From the NCBI GenBank assembly GCA_914767715.1, contig OU612066.1, positions 11,039,001 through 11,103,000 of the forward strand: a DNA stretch of 64,000 bases, given 5' to 3'. Under the pieces are notes generated by a model that saw only the letters and a program-made list of their open reading frames with translations, had not been told where the DNA came from and searched no databases. The DNA comes from Membranipora membranacea. Its lineage: Eukaryota; Bryozoa; Gymnolaemata; Cheilostomatida; Membraniporidae. The stretch's first letter is position 1. Each line of letters opens with the position of its first letter. Shown here piece after piece: positions 1-12,700 of the stretch. The position numbers and the translations under genes are program-made.

Positions 1-1699
1 AGTCCATAGCGGTTGAAAAGGTAGGAATCGTTATGAGATTATTAGTTGGCTTTCCAGGGATTGCATCACTAAAATGACCAAGCCGACTACTTACTCTAGC
101 CTGAATTCTGCGGGGACTTTTCTCTGGTTGCGGGTATGGTATTTATAGCACTCCAGTCAAAATGGCTGATGTCATTGCCATGAGGTTGAAGCTGTAGAAG
201 CTCTTCTCTGGAGTACTGCAGAGTTTCTCTGGATGTTTCTGCTGTCATCATGATCCTGGTGGCGGGATCTACGTGGTGGTGTGTGGTAATCCTCAGTGCC
301 ATTACAATAACTGGTGTAAAAGGTTAAAAATGCTCCCATGCAAGAGAGACAAATAAAATGTCAACTACTAAAGCTTAGCCCGAGAACTTGGTCTATAACC
401 CCTGTAGCCTTATGTAAAGGCATCAAAATTAGATAAGTATCTTGTGTATAATACAATACCAGTCAGGAATTATCAGTTTCTGCAAGCTGGGCAGGGAACT
501 CAAACAACAATGGATTTAGAAAAGAATTTGTTTTTTACAAAATTTGGGCTGCTATAATTATATGGATGTGGAGTGAGCACCATAAATCGTTGATTCAGTC
601 ACTTTGCATTTACTGTGAATCAAAGGCTCTGCCTCTCATGCCACCCAACCAGCAAACTATTTTGTTTCTTTTCAATAAAATTCAGTCACTTTTTTTAGCT
701 ATTTAGATTAGATGATGTGTCGATACATTTTAAGGCTCAAGTGGCCGTTCCAAATGTATGAATCACAACATCGCCCCCGATTAGATATTATTTTACTTCG
801 CCTAGAACCATAGCAATATCCTTCATCGGTTGAATTGACCTAGTGTATATTGTGATATAAATGAACTGTGGGTTATAGGGAATCTAATACAATTCAACTA
901 GATCACTATTCTACTTTGAGGATGTCTCTACAAATAATAATAATACGATCGGCACATGGGAAATCTTAGCTTTATATTACATGTTGTACAATATACACTG
1001 GAATCCATTTCCATACCCTGCATTCTAGATTTTTTCATATTTGCTTTTCTTATGTAGAATATACTTTCTTGGGTGTTTATTCGTTTTCTATGTTTAGGGG
1101 TTCATAATGTGGTAGGATGAACGTTCTTATTATTGCAATTGAGTATTAATTATACCTTTGTAAAACCGGAATTGCGTTCACTCAATGTGAGTGCAGGTAA
1201 CTCCAATGTAATAATTGATAGTTAATTCAAAATTGCTACTATGAAATACATCAATTGCTCATTTGCCTCTTAACCGGGTTTGAACCCAGGTTCAGTTTGT
1301 ATGTTATTGTGGTGCAGATCTCAACACAGTCCCCACTGGTCAGACCTCAGAATTGTTTAGTAGTCGAAATGTGATTGCAAACCCACACATGCAGTAGAAA
1401 TATCCAGGCTTCTGGGATTCCGACAAGCATGGGTATAGGGTGCAGCATGAGTACTATGGGTCCAAGTACCTAAACCAATTCTCTCTGTTTCTAAGATGAT
1501 ACTAAAGTTCCCTTGGTATGCACAGAATCAGATGGTTTTACAAAAAACACCCGCATGATACAAGTTTTCTGTAAAATAGCTCTACAATTTTAAAAGTATT
1601 TCTGTATTAGCAAACAGGCTTAATCTGTGCAGGGAATTATCTACAACAGTTACTGTCAACGGTTATATTAATGTAAGAATTCTTTTCTATATTCATTAG
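1..1699. other. 5' non-coding DNA of the first mucin gene; duplicated at the right edge
   Basis: I find no supported exon here. From about 469 to 1699 the sequence aligns, with many small changes, to 61771-63667 upstream of the third mucin copy, so this is intron or 5' flank carried along in a tandem duplication. The match stops abruptly near 469, which marks a duplication edge; 1-468 has no counterpart in the window. A minus-strand reading frame at 96-302 has no recognisable domain. A short segment near 1633-1674 just upstream of the first exon is conserved in both copies and could be a tiny exon, but its phase does not join the next exon, so I do not call it. Confidence 0.5.
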
Positions 1700-3730
1700 C
1701 GGCTAGCTGGATTTCCCATGAAGCCCTTGAAGGTGGCAGAGCGTCTAACGCAACTGCCCAGCAGACTACTACCACGAATCCTTGGACAACAACTTATCCT
1801 ACCACATTAGCTCATGGTTTCACAACTTGCATATCCAGCAATGTCGGTGAGTTGATTTTCTGTCTGCTAGCATTTCATTGTTTGCCTATGAGTGAACCTA
1901 AGCTGAGTAGTAACCTTTAAATTGTTAAAAACCCCAGGCTTTTCCTTGATGTTGACGTCAATCAAGGAAATAGGCTAGGCAATAGGCGTTTCGAATTTTC
2001 TAGGCCCTACAGGAATTACTGGGCATTGTTAATTACCCCCTACATAGTTGTATTGTGTTATATTTAGATTGTGTTACAGGCCAAAGCTGTAAGTTTTGGT
2101 CTTAGATTTGATTGTTTTCTGGCTCTGTTAAATGACTGATTATTGATAAACCCGGACTGAAAGGGAAAGTGAAACACATATATGATACATATATGGAAAT
2201 TTTGTAGAAAGCATGCAATTGTTGTTTCTTAATATGACACCTCATACTTCCTTGCCTTTAGATACAGGTGCAGCTTTTTGTCTTATCAATATATTAATGT
2301 GTTGAGAAAAACATGTTTTCTGCCCAACTAAAAATTATATCAAATTAAAGCATTGCAGATATTTCTAGCTATTCATTAAGATCAGTTGGTCCATCAAAAA
2401 GTGTATAACATTTTCTCAGATTATAGCCCGATACGGTGGTTCCAAATTCATTCTGAGGCTCTAACTAAGTTGTGAGTATACAGTCAATGAAAATATATTT
2501 TGTTTGCTTGCAAAAAGCCCTTCTGTGAAAATATTAGAGTACACCTTCTCATTATGCCATCAGACCTCGCATTGAAAAGTTATCCTCACTTGACACGTAT
2601 CTCTCTTTATGTTGATTGAAAAAATATCAATTTGCCAGATCACACCCTACATCCCGGAGCATGGATGCAAACATTGGTCCCAGCGCCGCAATATCTGTGC
2701 CAGTCGGAGCACTCTTGGGGGGCAACCAAACCCCATTTGATTGACTGCAGTGGGATTCGAACCAACGACATTCAACATTTGCATGCTAAATAAGGGAAGG
2801 GCACTCTAACCAACTGAGCTACTTCTTCCTCTTTTTATGAGTGACTTCTTCCTCAGTCCTTAACTTTCATGCTTGACTGCAAATATACCTAATATTATTA
2901 TCATTGCTATCATTATTATTATAATTTAATTATCATCAACTCATCTGCTTGCTGACGGATGTAATGACATATTGCGGCTTCCTGCACACAATGCTGTCTT
3001 CCATTTCCTCGGAGAAAAATAGAGCATTTTTCAATTTTAAAACTGCCATTTTCAAACTAATTTTTCAAACCAACTGATTGACTGGCCATAAGACTGAACC
3101 TATAGAAAATCTGAAGAACTGAGGCAGCATTGGGCAACAGTAGGCATATTATGGTAAATGAAAATTATCTTCTCTTTAATTTGCCTCAAAATCTCTTCAG
3201 GTTTTATTTTAGAGTGATAATCGCAACTTCATTGATTTGATTGCAATGTGGCTTGCATAGTAGGTTTTTACTTTCCTGGTCAGCTAGGGTGAGTGGCCCA
3301 CAACAGCCAAATCAGCCAAACTGTGCACGTGGTGGGGCTTGAACTCAGGACCTTGTGATCCCAAGTTCCTCTAACACTGAGCTATCCCTAATACAAATAA
3401 GCTAACTTATTTTCAACTTTGTACAGTCAATCTTCAATTGTCGGTAAAAGACTCAGAGAGCCCTAATATTACTCCCTACGATATGTTAGGGAGATTGATC
3501 ATTTCTATTATATAAAGCCGTGAAAGAGACCGTGTTTGTTACAATTTTCATCTTTGTTTTATCAGCAGCTGCTTCCTTGATGCCGACCACTAGTCCGACA
3601 GCAGGGACCACTGGCAGTACAACTGCTCAAACCACAACGACGAGTCCATGGTGGACAGCCAGTACTGCTGGGGACGACCAAACTGATGCAGGATGGTCAA
3701 AAGTCACCACATGCACCACAACATATTCTC
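1700..3730 (+). CDS. Mucin-type Thr/Ser/Pro-rich stalk exons of copy 1
   Basis: Exon 1700-1846 (starts in phase 2, ends in phase 1) reads [20 protein letters not shown] followed by runs of Thr, and exon 3569-3730 adds more runs such as [10 protein letters not shown]. The dense Thr/Ser with interspersed Pro is the signature of an O-glycosylated mucin domain. Both exons end with a Cys-containing segment (TTCISS and TTCTTT). The first exon has a paralogue at 63668-64000 in which the Thr-rich part is more than twice as long. Further Thr-rich exons may hide in the 1.7 kb intron between these two or upstream of the window. Confidence 0.7.
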
Positions 3731-6700
3731 GTAAGAAAACAGAATTTGAAAAACCGATCATCCTCACTGTGTTTTGTTCATGATTCAAACCATAGAGTTG
3801 ATAATAAACCTGAACTGGACATCAAATGTACAACATAAGTCAGCCACTTAATTGTGGATGATATAACACCATTTCATTACCATTGGTGTTACCATTGATT
3901 TTGCAGTGCACAATCCTGGTTATTTGTTGATGATTTAGCACAGTCAGTTTGAAAATTTTTGAGATCAGCAACTCATCATGATCAAATTGATCATGTTTTT
4001 ATTATTAATCAAAGTATAATCAATATCGGATTGATCACGACAAGCTGTTAAATCCTTATCCATATCCATGTTTTAGTGGCTATTTAGTAGTCAGGATTGA
4101 TCTGAAGGTAAAGGGAACTGATTTGTGATCTGTATTATCTGAGTTCGATTCCTGGCGCCACCAGTTATTCTTGATTAGTTCTAGCGGGTCATTCACACTA
4201 GCTAGGACCTTATGGAACGGACAACTGTGTGTCTTGCCATTCCCACATGCAGTAAAATACCCCCCTCATTCAAAGCTTGAAAGCATTCAAAACACAGCTG
4301 ATAGTTTCGACCTTTATTCCATGTATGATCCAAGGTGTTCTTCATAAAACATTATTGTATTTATCACAGAGGGTCAATGTAACAGTGACGACTTTGAAGG
4401 AATTAGTGGCTGGTTCACTTCTCCAAATTACCCTTGTTCTGACTATGACAACAGTCAGTCTTGTGAATACAGCATCAAGGTGTCGCCAGGAAAATATGTG
4501 AAGCTAACTTTTGTTGATCTTAGCATAGTAGAAGGCTATGATTACTTATTTGTAAGTATTAAGTTTCATTGTAAGTTTTTCCTTTGATTCCTCTCATTTA
4601 ATGTTTTGTATTGTGTCAGAAAGTTGATTCAACTTACGTAATTGAATTACCATTACATTACCATTACATAACCATTACATAACCATTACATTACCATTAC
4701 ATTACCATTACATTACCATTACATTACCATTACATTACCATTACATTACCATGACATTACCATTATATTATCATTACATTACCATTACCATACCATTACA
4801 TTACCATTACATAACCATTACATTACCATCACATTACCATTAAATTACCATTACATTACCATTACATTACCATTACATGTACTCTCAATTTTACAATAGC
4901 ATAGCACTTGAACACACCTTGGTAGTCAGATTTAAAATGTTTCTGTTTTCATAGGTGTACGATACTTCATCCGGTGCTTTACTGAGAACAATGACCGGAT
5001 ATGAAGCAAACACAATAGTAATTGGTCTTTCGAATGAGATGCGTCTGCTCTTTTATTCTAATTCGATCATACATACTTGGAGTGGCTGGAATGTAACCTG
5101 GACAGAGTGTAAGCTTTTATGCAATCATGGCGTATTCGACTTATACTGTTTGGTTAAAATTGCAATTTCTGTCTCTGTCCGAAGACTGAGAAACAAAAGT
5201 CACTTGAAGGCGTCGCCGCCATATTTTCTCTCAGTTTTCAGGCAGGTGGGAACACACCTGGGGCGTCAAGACAGTTGACACTTGCGCGTCACAGGGCAGG
5301 CGCTCTAACCAACTACCACCCAAGCTACTACCTACTTCTTATCCTTCTGAGGCACTTGGCTAATTACACATCCTCTAAAACATGCTAACATTGTATTAGC
5401 AACAAGATTGTTTATGAGATTATGGTCATCATATAAGAGAGTTTAATTTACATTTTGGCATCAGTTCGAAATCAATAGAAGAATAGATGAATAATTCTGC
5501 TTTGAATGAATAACTGCTGTTTTGTTTGCCAATTTAAAGCCGATGAACCTGGGCATCTGCCGACAACAACACCATGTCCTACTAGCCCTGAACCAGGTAA
5601 CTATTGGTGAAACATGTCTGCCGATCTGATTTACGACAGTCTAGATGTAGGGCTAACTTGATTACTTGGGATTTGTGAAGATTCATGTTCTTATGTTCTT
5701 TATAAAAAAACAGATTTAGAAAAACATATTGTTTGGATACATATTTCACAGGAGACATGACTCTTATGCAACATTACCCCTGTTGTATGCCCAATTGAGG
5801 CAGTGCATGTGTAGCCCTGTTAAGTTCATGGTCAATTGCTTCTATATCAATTTGTAATCATAACTCATGACAGTACACATTTGCTTGCCTGGACTCTCTA
5901 TAGTTAAAAAGTTTAAAAATTGGCACCAAATCATGACATTTATATAGTATTACAATAAATACATGTATATTTTTCGCTTACCTCACATTCTTACCATGAA
6001 GCTATGCACGATATAGCCCTTTTAGTTTGTTTGAAAATCAATCCAACTCACCTTCAAAAATGTACCTAAACTCACCAATGTCTGAGTAATAAATTGTTTA
6101 ATCTCAATAGAATGCAACGACGCCAGCTTTGAAGGAATGACTGGATGGCTAACCTCACCTTGCTACCCTGATCGATACCAAAACAATCATCACTGTCGCT
6201 ACAATATATCTGTACCCGAAGGGCTCTTCGTCACCATAACATTCATATTCTTTGATACCGAGGGAGGCTGGGACTTTGTCTATGTATGTTTAAGATTTCA
6301 CTATTGAGTGTATATTTACTATGTGCCTTGTAATTATTCTTTAATGTGAATGTCAAGACAAGCCTGAATGTCAACATTATAATCGGTTGGTAAGCCATCA
6401 AGCTACTAAATGTGATCAGCTCATCAAAAAACTTGATTTTGAATCCATTGTGTCAGTATAGTGGAGAAAAAAAGTAATACAATTCGGATCGTCATCTGCT
6501 ATGGCAATAACAGCACTTACTACCTCTCTTTTTTCACAAAAATATCGCAGTCTCATGATATCTCAATTTTGACGAGCTTTTCAAACTCACTAGCCTGGCA
6601 GCTTTCTCAGAAGCTGGTACTAGATCGGACAATGATGTTACCTTAACACTTTTATTCGAAGCATGTTCATGGCAATGGTTTTGCACAAAATCCATCAACT

Positions 6701-9700
6701 ACCACCAGCTCATATAACAAGGTAACCATTTTATATGAATATGAAATACAACACTGCATATTATTCATACCATAACTATGGCTATGAAAATTAATTAAAC
6801 TGACCAGGTATTCATGACATATTATTTCTATTATAGGTGTTTGACACTCCAACAAACACCATGCTAGGAAGTTTTTCAGGAAACTTGATTTCTGGTATGG
6901 TTCTAAATGGACTCTCAAATCAGACTCATGTGATATTTACAACAGATCGCAGTGTTCTTGATAATGGATGGAACATTACATGGACAGCATGTGAGTATTT
7001 GTTTATTATAGTAGATTAATTTTTGGTAATTAATATTCTCAGCGATGAAAAAACATCCCCGATCTTATTATCAGCTTTAGAGTTTTCCTCAGGTGTAGCT
7101 TGAGCTTCACCTCATGTAACCCCAGAATGCTAGCCGACTGTAGTTGGTGTTCATGATTGGTGATGATCGGTTGATTGGGTCTATATTTGATCGATCTGTT
7201 ACAATGTGTATAAAACTTGTCTTATTTCAGCCACTGAAGGTGGACATACGTCATACACATGGGAGGAGCCTGTTGCTTGGGGATCTGAGAGACTCTACCC
7301 ATGGGGAGACATTGTAGAAGACTCAAACATACTTGATTATAGAAGAGATCACTGGGATATGTATTCCTGTAAAGATGTTAGGCTCAACGGAAAAGTTGGG
7401 GCTCCTTTCTTTAATCAAAGGTTTTACAATATCAAAGTGAGTCAAAAGCTGTAAAAATTAATAGTTGACAGAATTTGTTAATGCTTATGTTTAGGTCGCT
7501 TTAGGATTCTTGAGTATCAATTCAAATGCTTAGATAACTATTCTTCAAATCTGAAAAAACGAAATCATAAGAACCTTTTCCGCATAGTCATACTTGCCAA
7601 GTCTCCCTATTTAGGTGGGACCCTCCAGATTTCCATACCCATTTCTGCCAACTTCCCACTTTGTGTAATTCTCACTATTTCCTCCAGATTTGAGAGAATA
7701 CAGCCCTATTGCATTTTTTAGTAACTCTCCAAGCACTCGTTGATGAGTTACTAGTAAGGTCTTTGCACACAAAATTAAAAGGAATTGGGCCTTTCCATTA
7801 TGTTAACAAATTTACCTGTTGTATTAGAATTCAGACTATTATTGTCAATGGGGTGGTTGATACTGGATCGCAAAGAAAGGACATGTAGGTCCCAGGGCCC
7901 ATGTGTTGATAAGTGTTTACAGTGTAATTCACCTGAGTTTGATATTGTTGTACTTAGTACAATGAACAAACATGAAATTATTTGGGATCAAATATGCATT
8001 TTTAGCCCTTCCCAGTGGCTAGAAGCGCTCTCATCGCATCAGTGGCCGGGGCTCTATCCTGGACTCCATTGGGGGCTCTTACCGCCCCCAAACCCTCAAG
8101 TAGATTGCCACTTTTGAATTTAGATTAATTGGCCAGTATATGCTTAGCAATCTCCTTCTTGAGTACACTATCATACAAGCTTCTTTCTTTTCTTTAAATC
8201 AGATTTGTGACAATGGAATGCTGCAACTCAACCTTGATTGGAGATTATCTTATCCTGTTGTTTTTGAGACAAACTCTTGGTATGATGATATCGCAATCAT
8301 TGCTCCTTTCTGGGGCTACTCCGATGAGTATCTAATGCAATCACTGAAGGATGATTTTCCAAATGTAACAAGCAGAGTATATTATCATGAATATCAGGCA
8401 AGCTTCGCAGCTGATGCGCAGACAAGGGCTGTTATTGCCCGTGCACAAACAGATGTTGCAAGTTCAGGTTGGTCAAATTTCTGTCGATAAGGTGATTGAT
8501 GTCCTCACCATGGGCTTTCAGTCCACAAGCAATAAAAAAATAATATTTTCACTGCCTACTCTCACCACCTCTAGAAAGTTGTTTGACTTCACATTTGTGC
8601 AAAGGTTGTATCCAATCATATCAATTTATGGCCATTTGCCTCTGAAACAGGAGTTGGAGTTGACGAGTTTCAGCCTAGCTGGGTACTTGTTGTAACATGG
8701 ATCAACATAGCCCCATATCAAAATTGGAGATGCCGCCATTCAAACTTTTACGCTGGAGACAACAGTGACGATGACGATTACTATTATGCCTACTACTACT
8801 ACAGTTACTTATCTCAATACAACTATGAGTGCAAGTTCCAAGCGGAACAGTCTGCAGCGCATGTAAGTTGCACTAGAAAAACACTTTCAAAGCATAATAT
8901 GAGAGTCATATTTCATCTCAAGCTAAGATGCAAAAAAAGTTGGAATATGAATTGCAAGGAATGTCAGTCATGTATCAAAAGAAATTGGTTTGCGGAATAT
9001 TAAAAGCAATACATAGGTACTTACCATAAAAACATCTGGCAGGATGTCATCATTTCTATTGCAGTCTTGTATTTTACATTATCTTATGGTAGGGTTGTAT
9101 TCCATATTGATGTAGGTTTTTGTCGATTATCTAGGGTTAGAGAAAGTTTGTGGGAATAAATATTTGTACAGATGTTATCCACTTCTTTCACAGACTTGAG
9201 CTAAAAAATTGTTTAATATAATTTATTTATACAGTTGAATCACTTCCAAGCTGTTTTCATCACAGATGGTGTGTACTCCTTTGTCAAATTCAACTACCCT
9301 GAGCAAGGAATCAACTGGGCCATACCTGGAATAACATCTGCAAACTCACAGGGTGAGATCCAGCAAATGTTGGGAAACGGATATGGCTGGTTCCCTATGG
9401 CAGTTGGAGGGTTTTCTTCAGGTGACTACAATACAGGGGCTGAAGTTAAGAGAGGGTATGTAGCAGGCTGTAATCAGATTCAGATGATGGACATAGACAA
9501 TGTGACCGGCAACTATCCAGGTAAAACAGAGTGAACAGAATTGGTGAAAACCTTCACAGATTATCAATTGTTTGATAATGTATTCAATCAACAAAATGTT
9601 AATTTTTATAACAAAGGCCTAAATACTGAGTTCCCTGTCAGCCTTAAGTTTTGTTCGATTCATTATTTTGACAGATAATAGGAAAGGTGAGTGGTTGTTT

Positions 9701-12700
9701 AGAGTTGAGGAGTCAGACGGAGCTCGGTCTGCCTCTGCAGAATGCGACCAATGGTTGAGAAATCAGAATGCTGAGGTGTACAACAACTATATCATGAATA
9801 ACCCCTGTCCTACAAATCTTTGGCAAGCTTGGTGGGACAGTGCGTAAGTGAAATCAATAATCGACAGTATGTATCGCCATTGAAGTAGTTGTGTTTTATG
9901 GAAGTTGCAACCTAGTTGTAAGTTGAGAGTCAGGCTAACATCTATTTTCTTCCTAGAGGAGGTGAATTACCCTTATTAACAAGTTTCAACAACCAAAGAC
10001 CTTTCTTTTCTGTCTTGCAGATTTCAGTACCACTCGTTGCTTGGAGATAACATTCTGTGCTACCAGTCAGTATTTGGTTCAGCAGATGGGTTGAGACAGA
10101 GGTGCTGCTATAATTGGGACTGGGGCTCTGATGATTTCACCTCGCTTGTTCTTGGCCAACCATTCGGTGGGCATGTGGTGGACACAGTAAGTGGAATCAT
10201 GTGAGCAATTGGTGATATGATTATCATTTGTAACAGATATTTCACGATTTAATGCATTTTAACATCATCAAAGCTGATAATAATATCAATTTTATACCTT
10301 TTTTTCCTTTGCAGTCAGATATCGAGGATGAGCTTAATGGATGGCAAGCATGTTGTGTTGAAGCTATTGGGATGTGTGGGCAATTCTACAAGGGAAGACC
10401 ATTTAGTGATGGCGAGAATTACGAAGCTGTTGTCTTATGTAAGATTGCACATATAATTTATTATACATTATATTTAAAGAATGCTGAAAGACCTGAGTCA
10501 TATGGCCATATATGGTCCAACGGAGCCCTGCTGATGACTGTTGTAATTCTGAGATAATTATTTGGCCACCTGCCATGCCCCCACAGGTGTGCCTAATTTT
10601 CAAAAGCTGGTATTTATATTTAATGCTTTGCATGCACTGCCAGTGTGATTGGCTCTAATTGTTCCAAGACTAATATCCCTATACGACTTAGTTTGTGTGG
10701 GGCAGTATATATTATCCAAACTAAGCCATAATTCCAATTATGATCAACATGCCATCGGCCAATCACAACATCATAGCATTTCTACCCATATACCTATTCA
10801 TTTGAATTGGAGTTGGTTGAGCAGACAACTCATAATGCTATTAACTTACAAAGTTTAGGGTTGGTTCAAAATTCCCTCACTATAGCATTATTATGTAGTT
10901 ACACTAGTTAATCATGGAAAAGAGCAAAACCACATAGCAGTCCTTTGATATTCTTCAATGAAACCGTTTTTCCCCTCTGAATAAGAAATATGATTCCTGT
11001 CCCCCATTCCTGAATACAATTGTGGAATAAAAAAGGAGGAATAGTTGGTGTTTTTCACAGTTTACAAAAAAAACTGATGGCAAAAAATCCTCTACATAAC
11101 CAATCTAGGCATATGTATCATTAAATTTCTAGAGAGTAAATGGATATATTCATGAAAAAGTATTACAATCATCATGAATTCTCAACATGCATTGTCTGTC
11201 AGCAGTAAATTTGAAATCTCATGGCCATTATTGCCCCCAGATAACACGAATAAGGTGCTAGTTTCATAATACAATTTTATAAAATTGTCATTATTATTTT
11301 AATAATTTTTTTTATTTTATATTTAATTTATTAACAAATATTACTGTTAATAATTAAAACATACACAATAACATAACTTACATAAATTTAAATCATCGGT
11401 TTAATGATGATATATATGACTATCATGATAATTAATAATTCATAAATATCAATCTGGATAAAAAAAAAGATATATAAAATATTAGAAATATTTCATGGTT
11501 TTATTAAAATTATCTTAATCTCTCTAGGGTGTTGAGCATGGATAACAAAAATTAATTGTGTATCAATTAATTTTAATGGAGTAACTGGATATATTCATGA
11601 AAAAGTATTACAAACCTAATGAATTCTCACCATGCGATGTCTTTCATCGGTAAAATTGAGTTATCATAGCCATTATCGCCCCCAGATAGCACAAATATAG
11701 TGCCAGTTTCATAACACAAATTGTTAAAATTGTATTCATTATTTTTATTTTTCATTTTTATTTTAAATTAAATATATTATCAAATATAAATATTAATAAA
11801 CAAAATATTAATATTAATATAATTTTCATATTTATATCATCAATTTAATCATTATTCATATGACTAACAATATCATCAATAAATATATTTATTAATAATA
11901 TAATAAAATCATTAAAATAAATAAATAAACATGCATAATACATATATAAATTATTGAATATAATGATATTAAGAATATTTTATTATTTCACTAATAAGTA
12001 TCTTAATCTCTCTAGTGTGTTGAGCATGAACAACAAACAATAATTATGTTATATTTTCTGCCATCTTGATTGGTATTTGAAGGGCCATGGTTTGGAGATC
12101 CACATATCATTACTAGCGATGGATTGCCGTACACATTTAATGGACTCGGAGAGTATTTGTTCACCAAAGTAGGTGATGGTGACACTATTATTCAAGCTAG
12201 GACTGAGAGGGTAGAGATAAGTAATGGAGGTAATTTTGGTTGTGCCTTGCATTGTGTCACAGAAACAGCTAAATGCCAAAAAAGTGGTTCTGTTATTAAC
12301 CAAGCTTTTATTGGGGAACATTCTTAATCTCCTCTAAAAGTAAATGTGCTGCTTCTTTCTAACAATACATAATATGTTCAGTCAAACTGATCGGGCTATC
12401 CAAACCAAAAACTAATCTCTATCCTGTATTCTTTACTGCCATTTGATAGAATTGTGTTTTCAGGTTTAGGACAGGCGACATATTTCAGTGCAATTTGTAT
12501 CCAGAGCCAAGGTTTACCAAAACTACAGGTGCAAATTAACAAAGGAGACTTGTCTGCAACAACTGTGGAAAACCAGCTTCAGCTTATCATAGATGGTAAT
12601 ATGACCGACATCAACCTTATTGAGCAAGATTCAAACACCACACAAGAACTGGTAGGAGTGACATCGGATATACTTTTTAAGAGGACAAATGCGAGTCTCA

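Noticed and set aside
96-302. Minus-strand reading frame of 68 residues at the left edge
   Set aside because: No domain, no splice partner and no conservation in the duplicated copy, whose homology starts only at 469.
4647-4877. CRISPR-like regular repeats
   Set aside because: Units are 11 bases with no spacers; this is an ordinary minisatellite in an animal intron.
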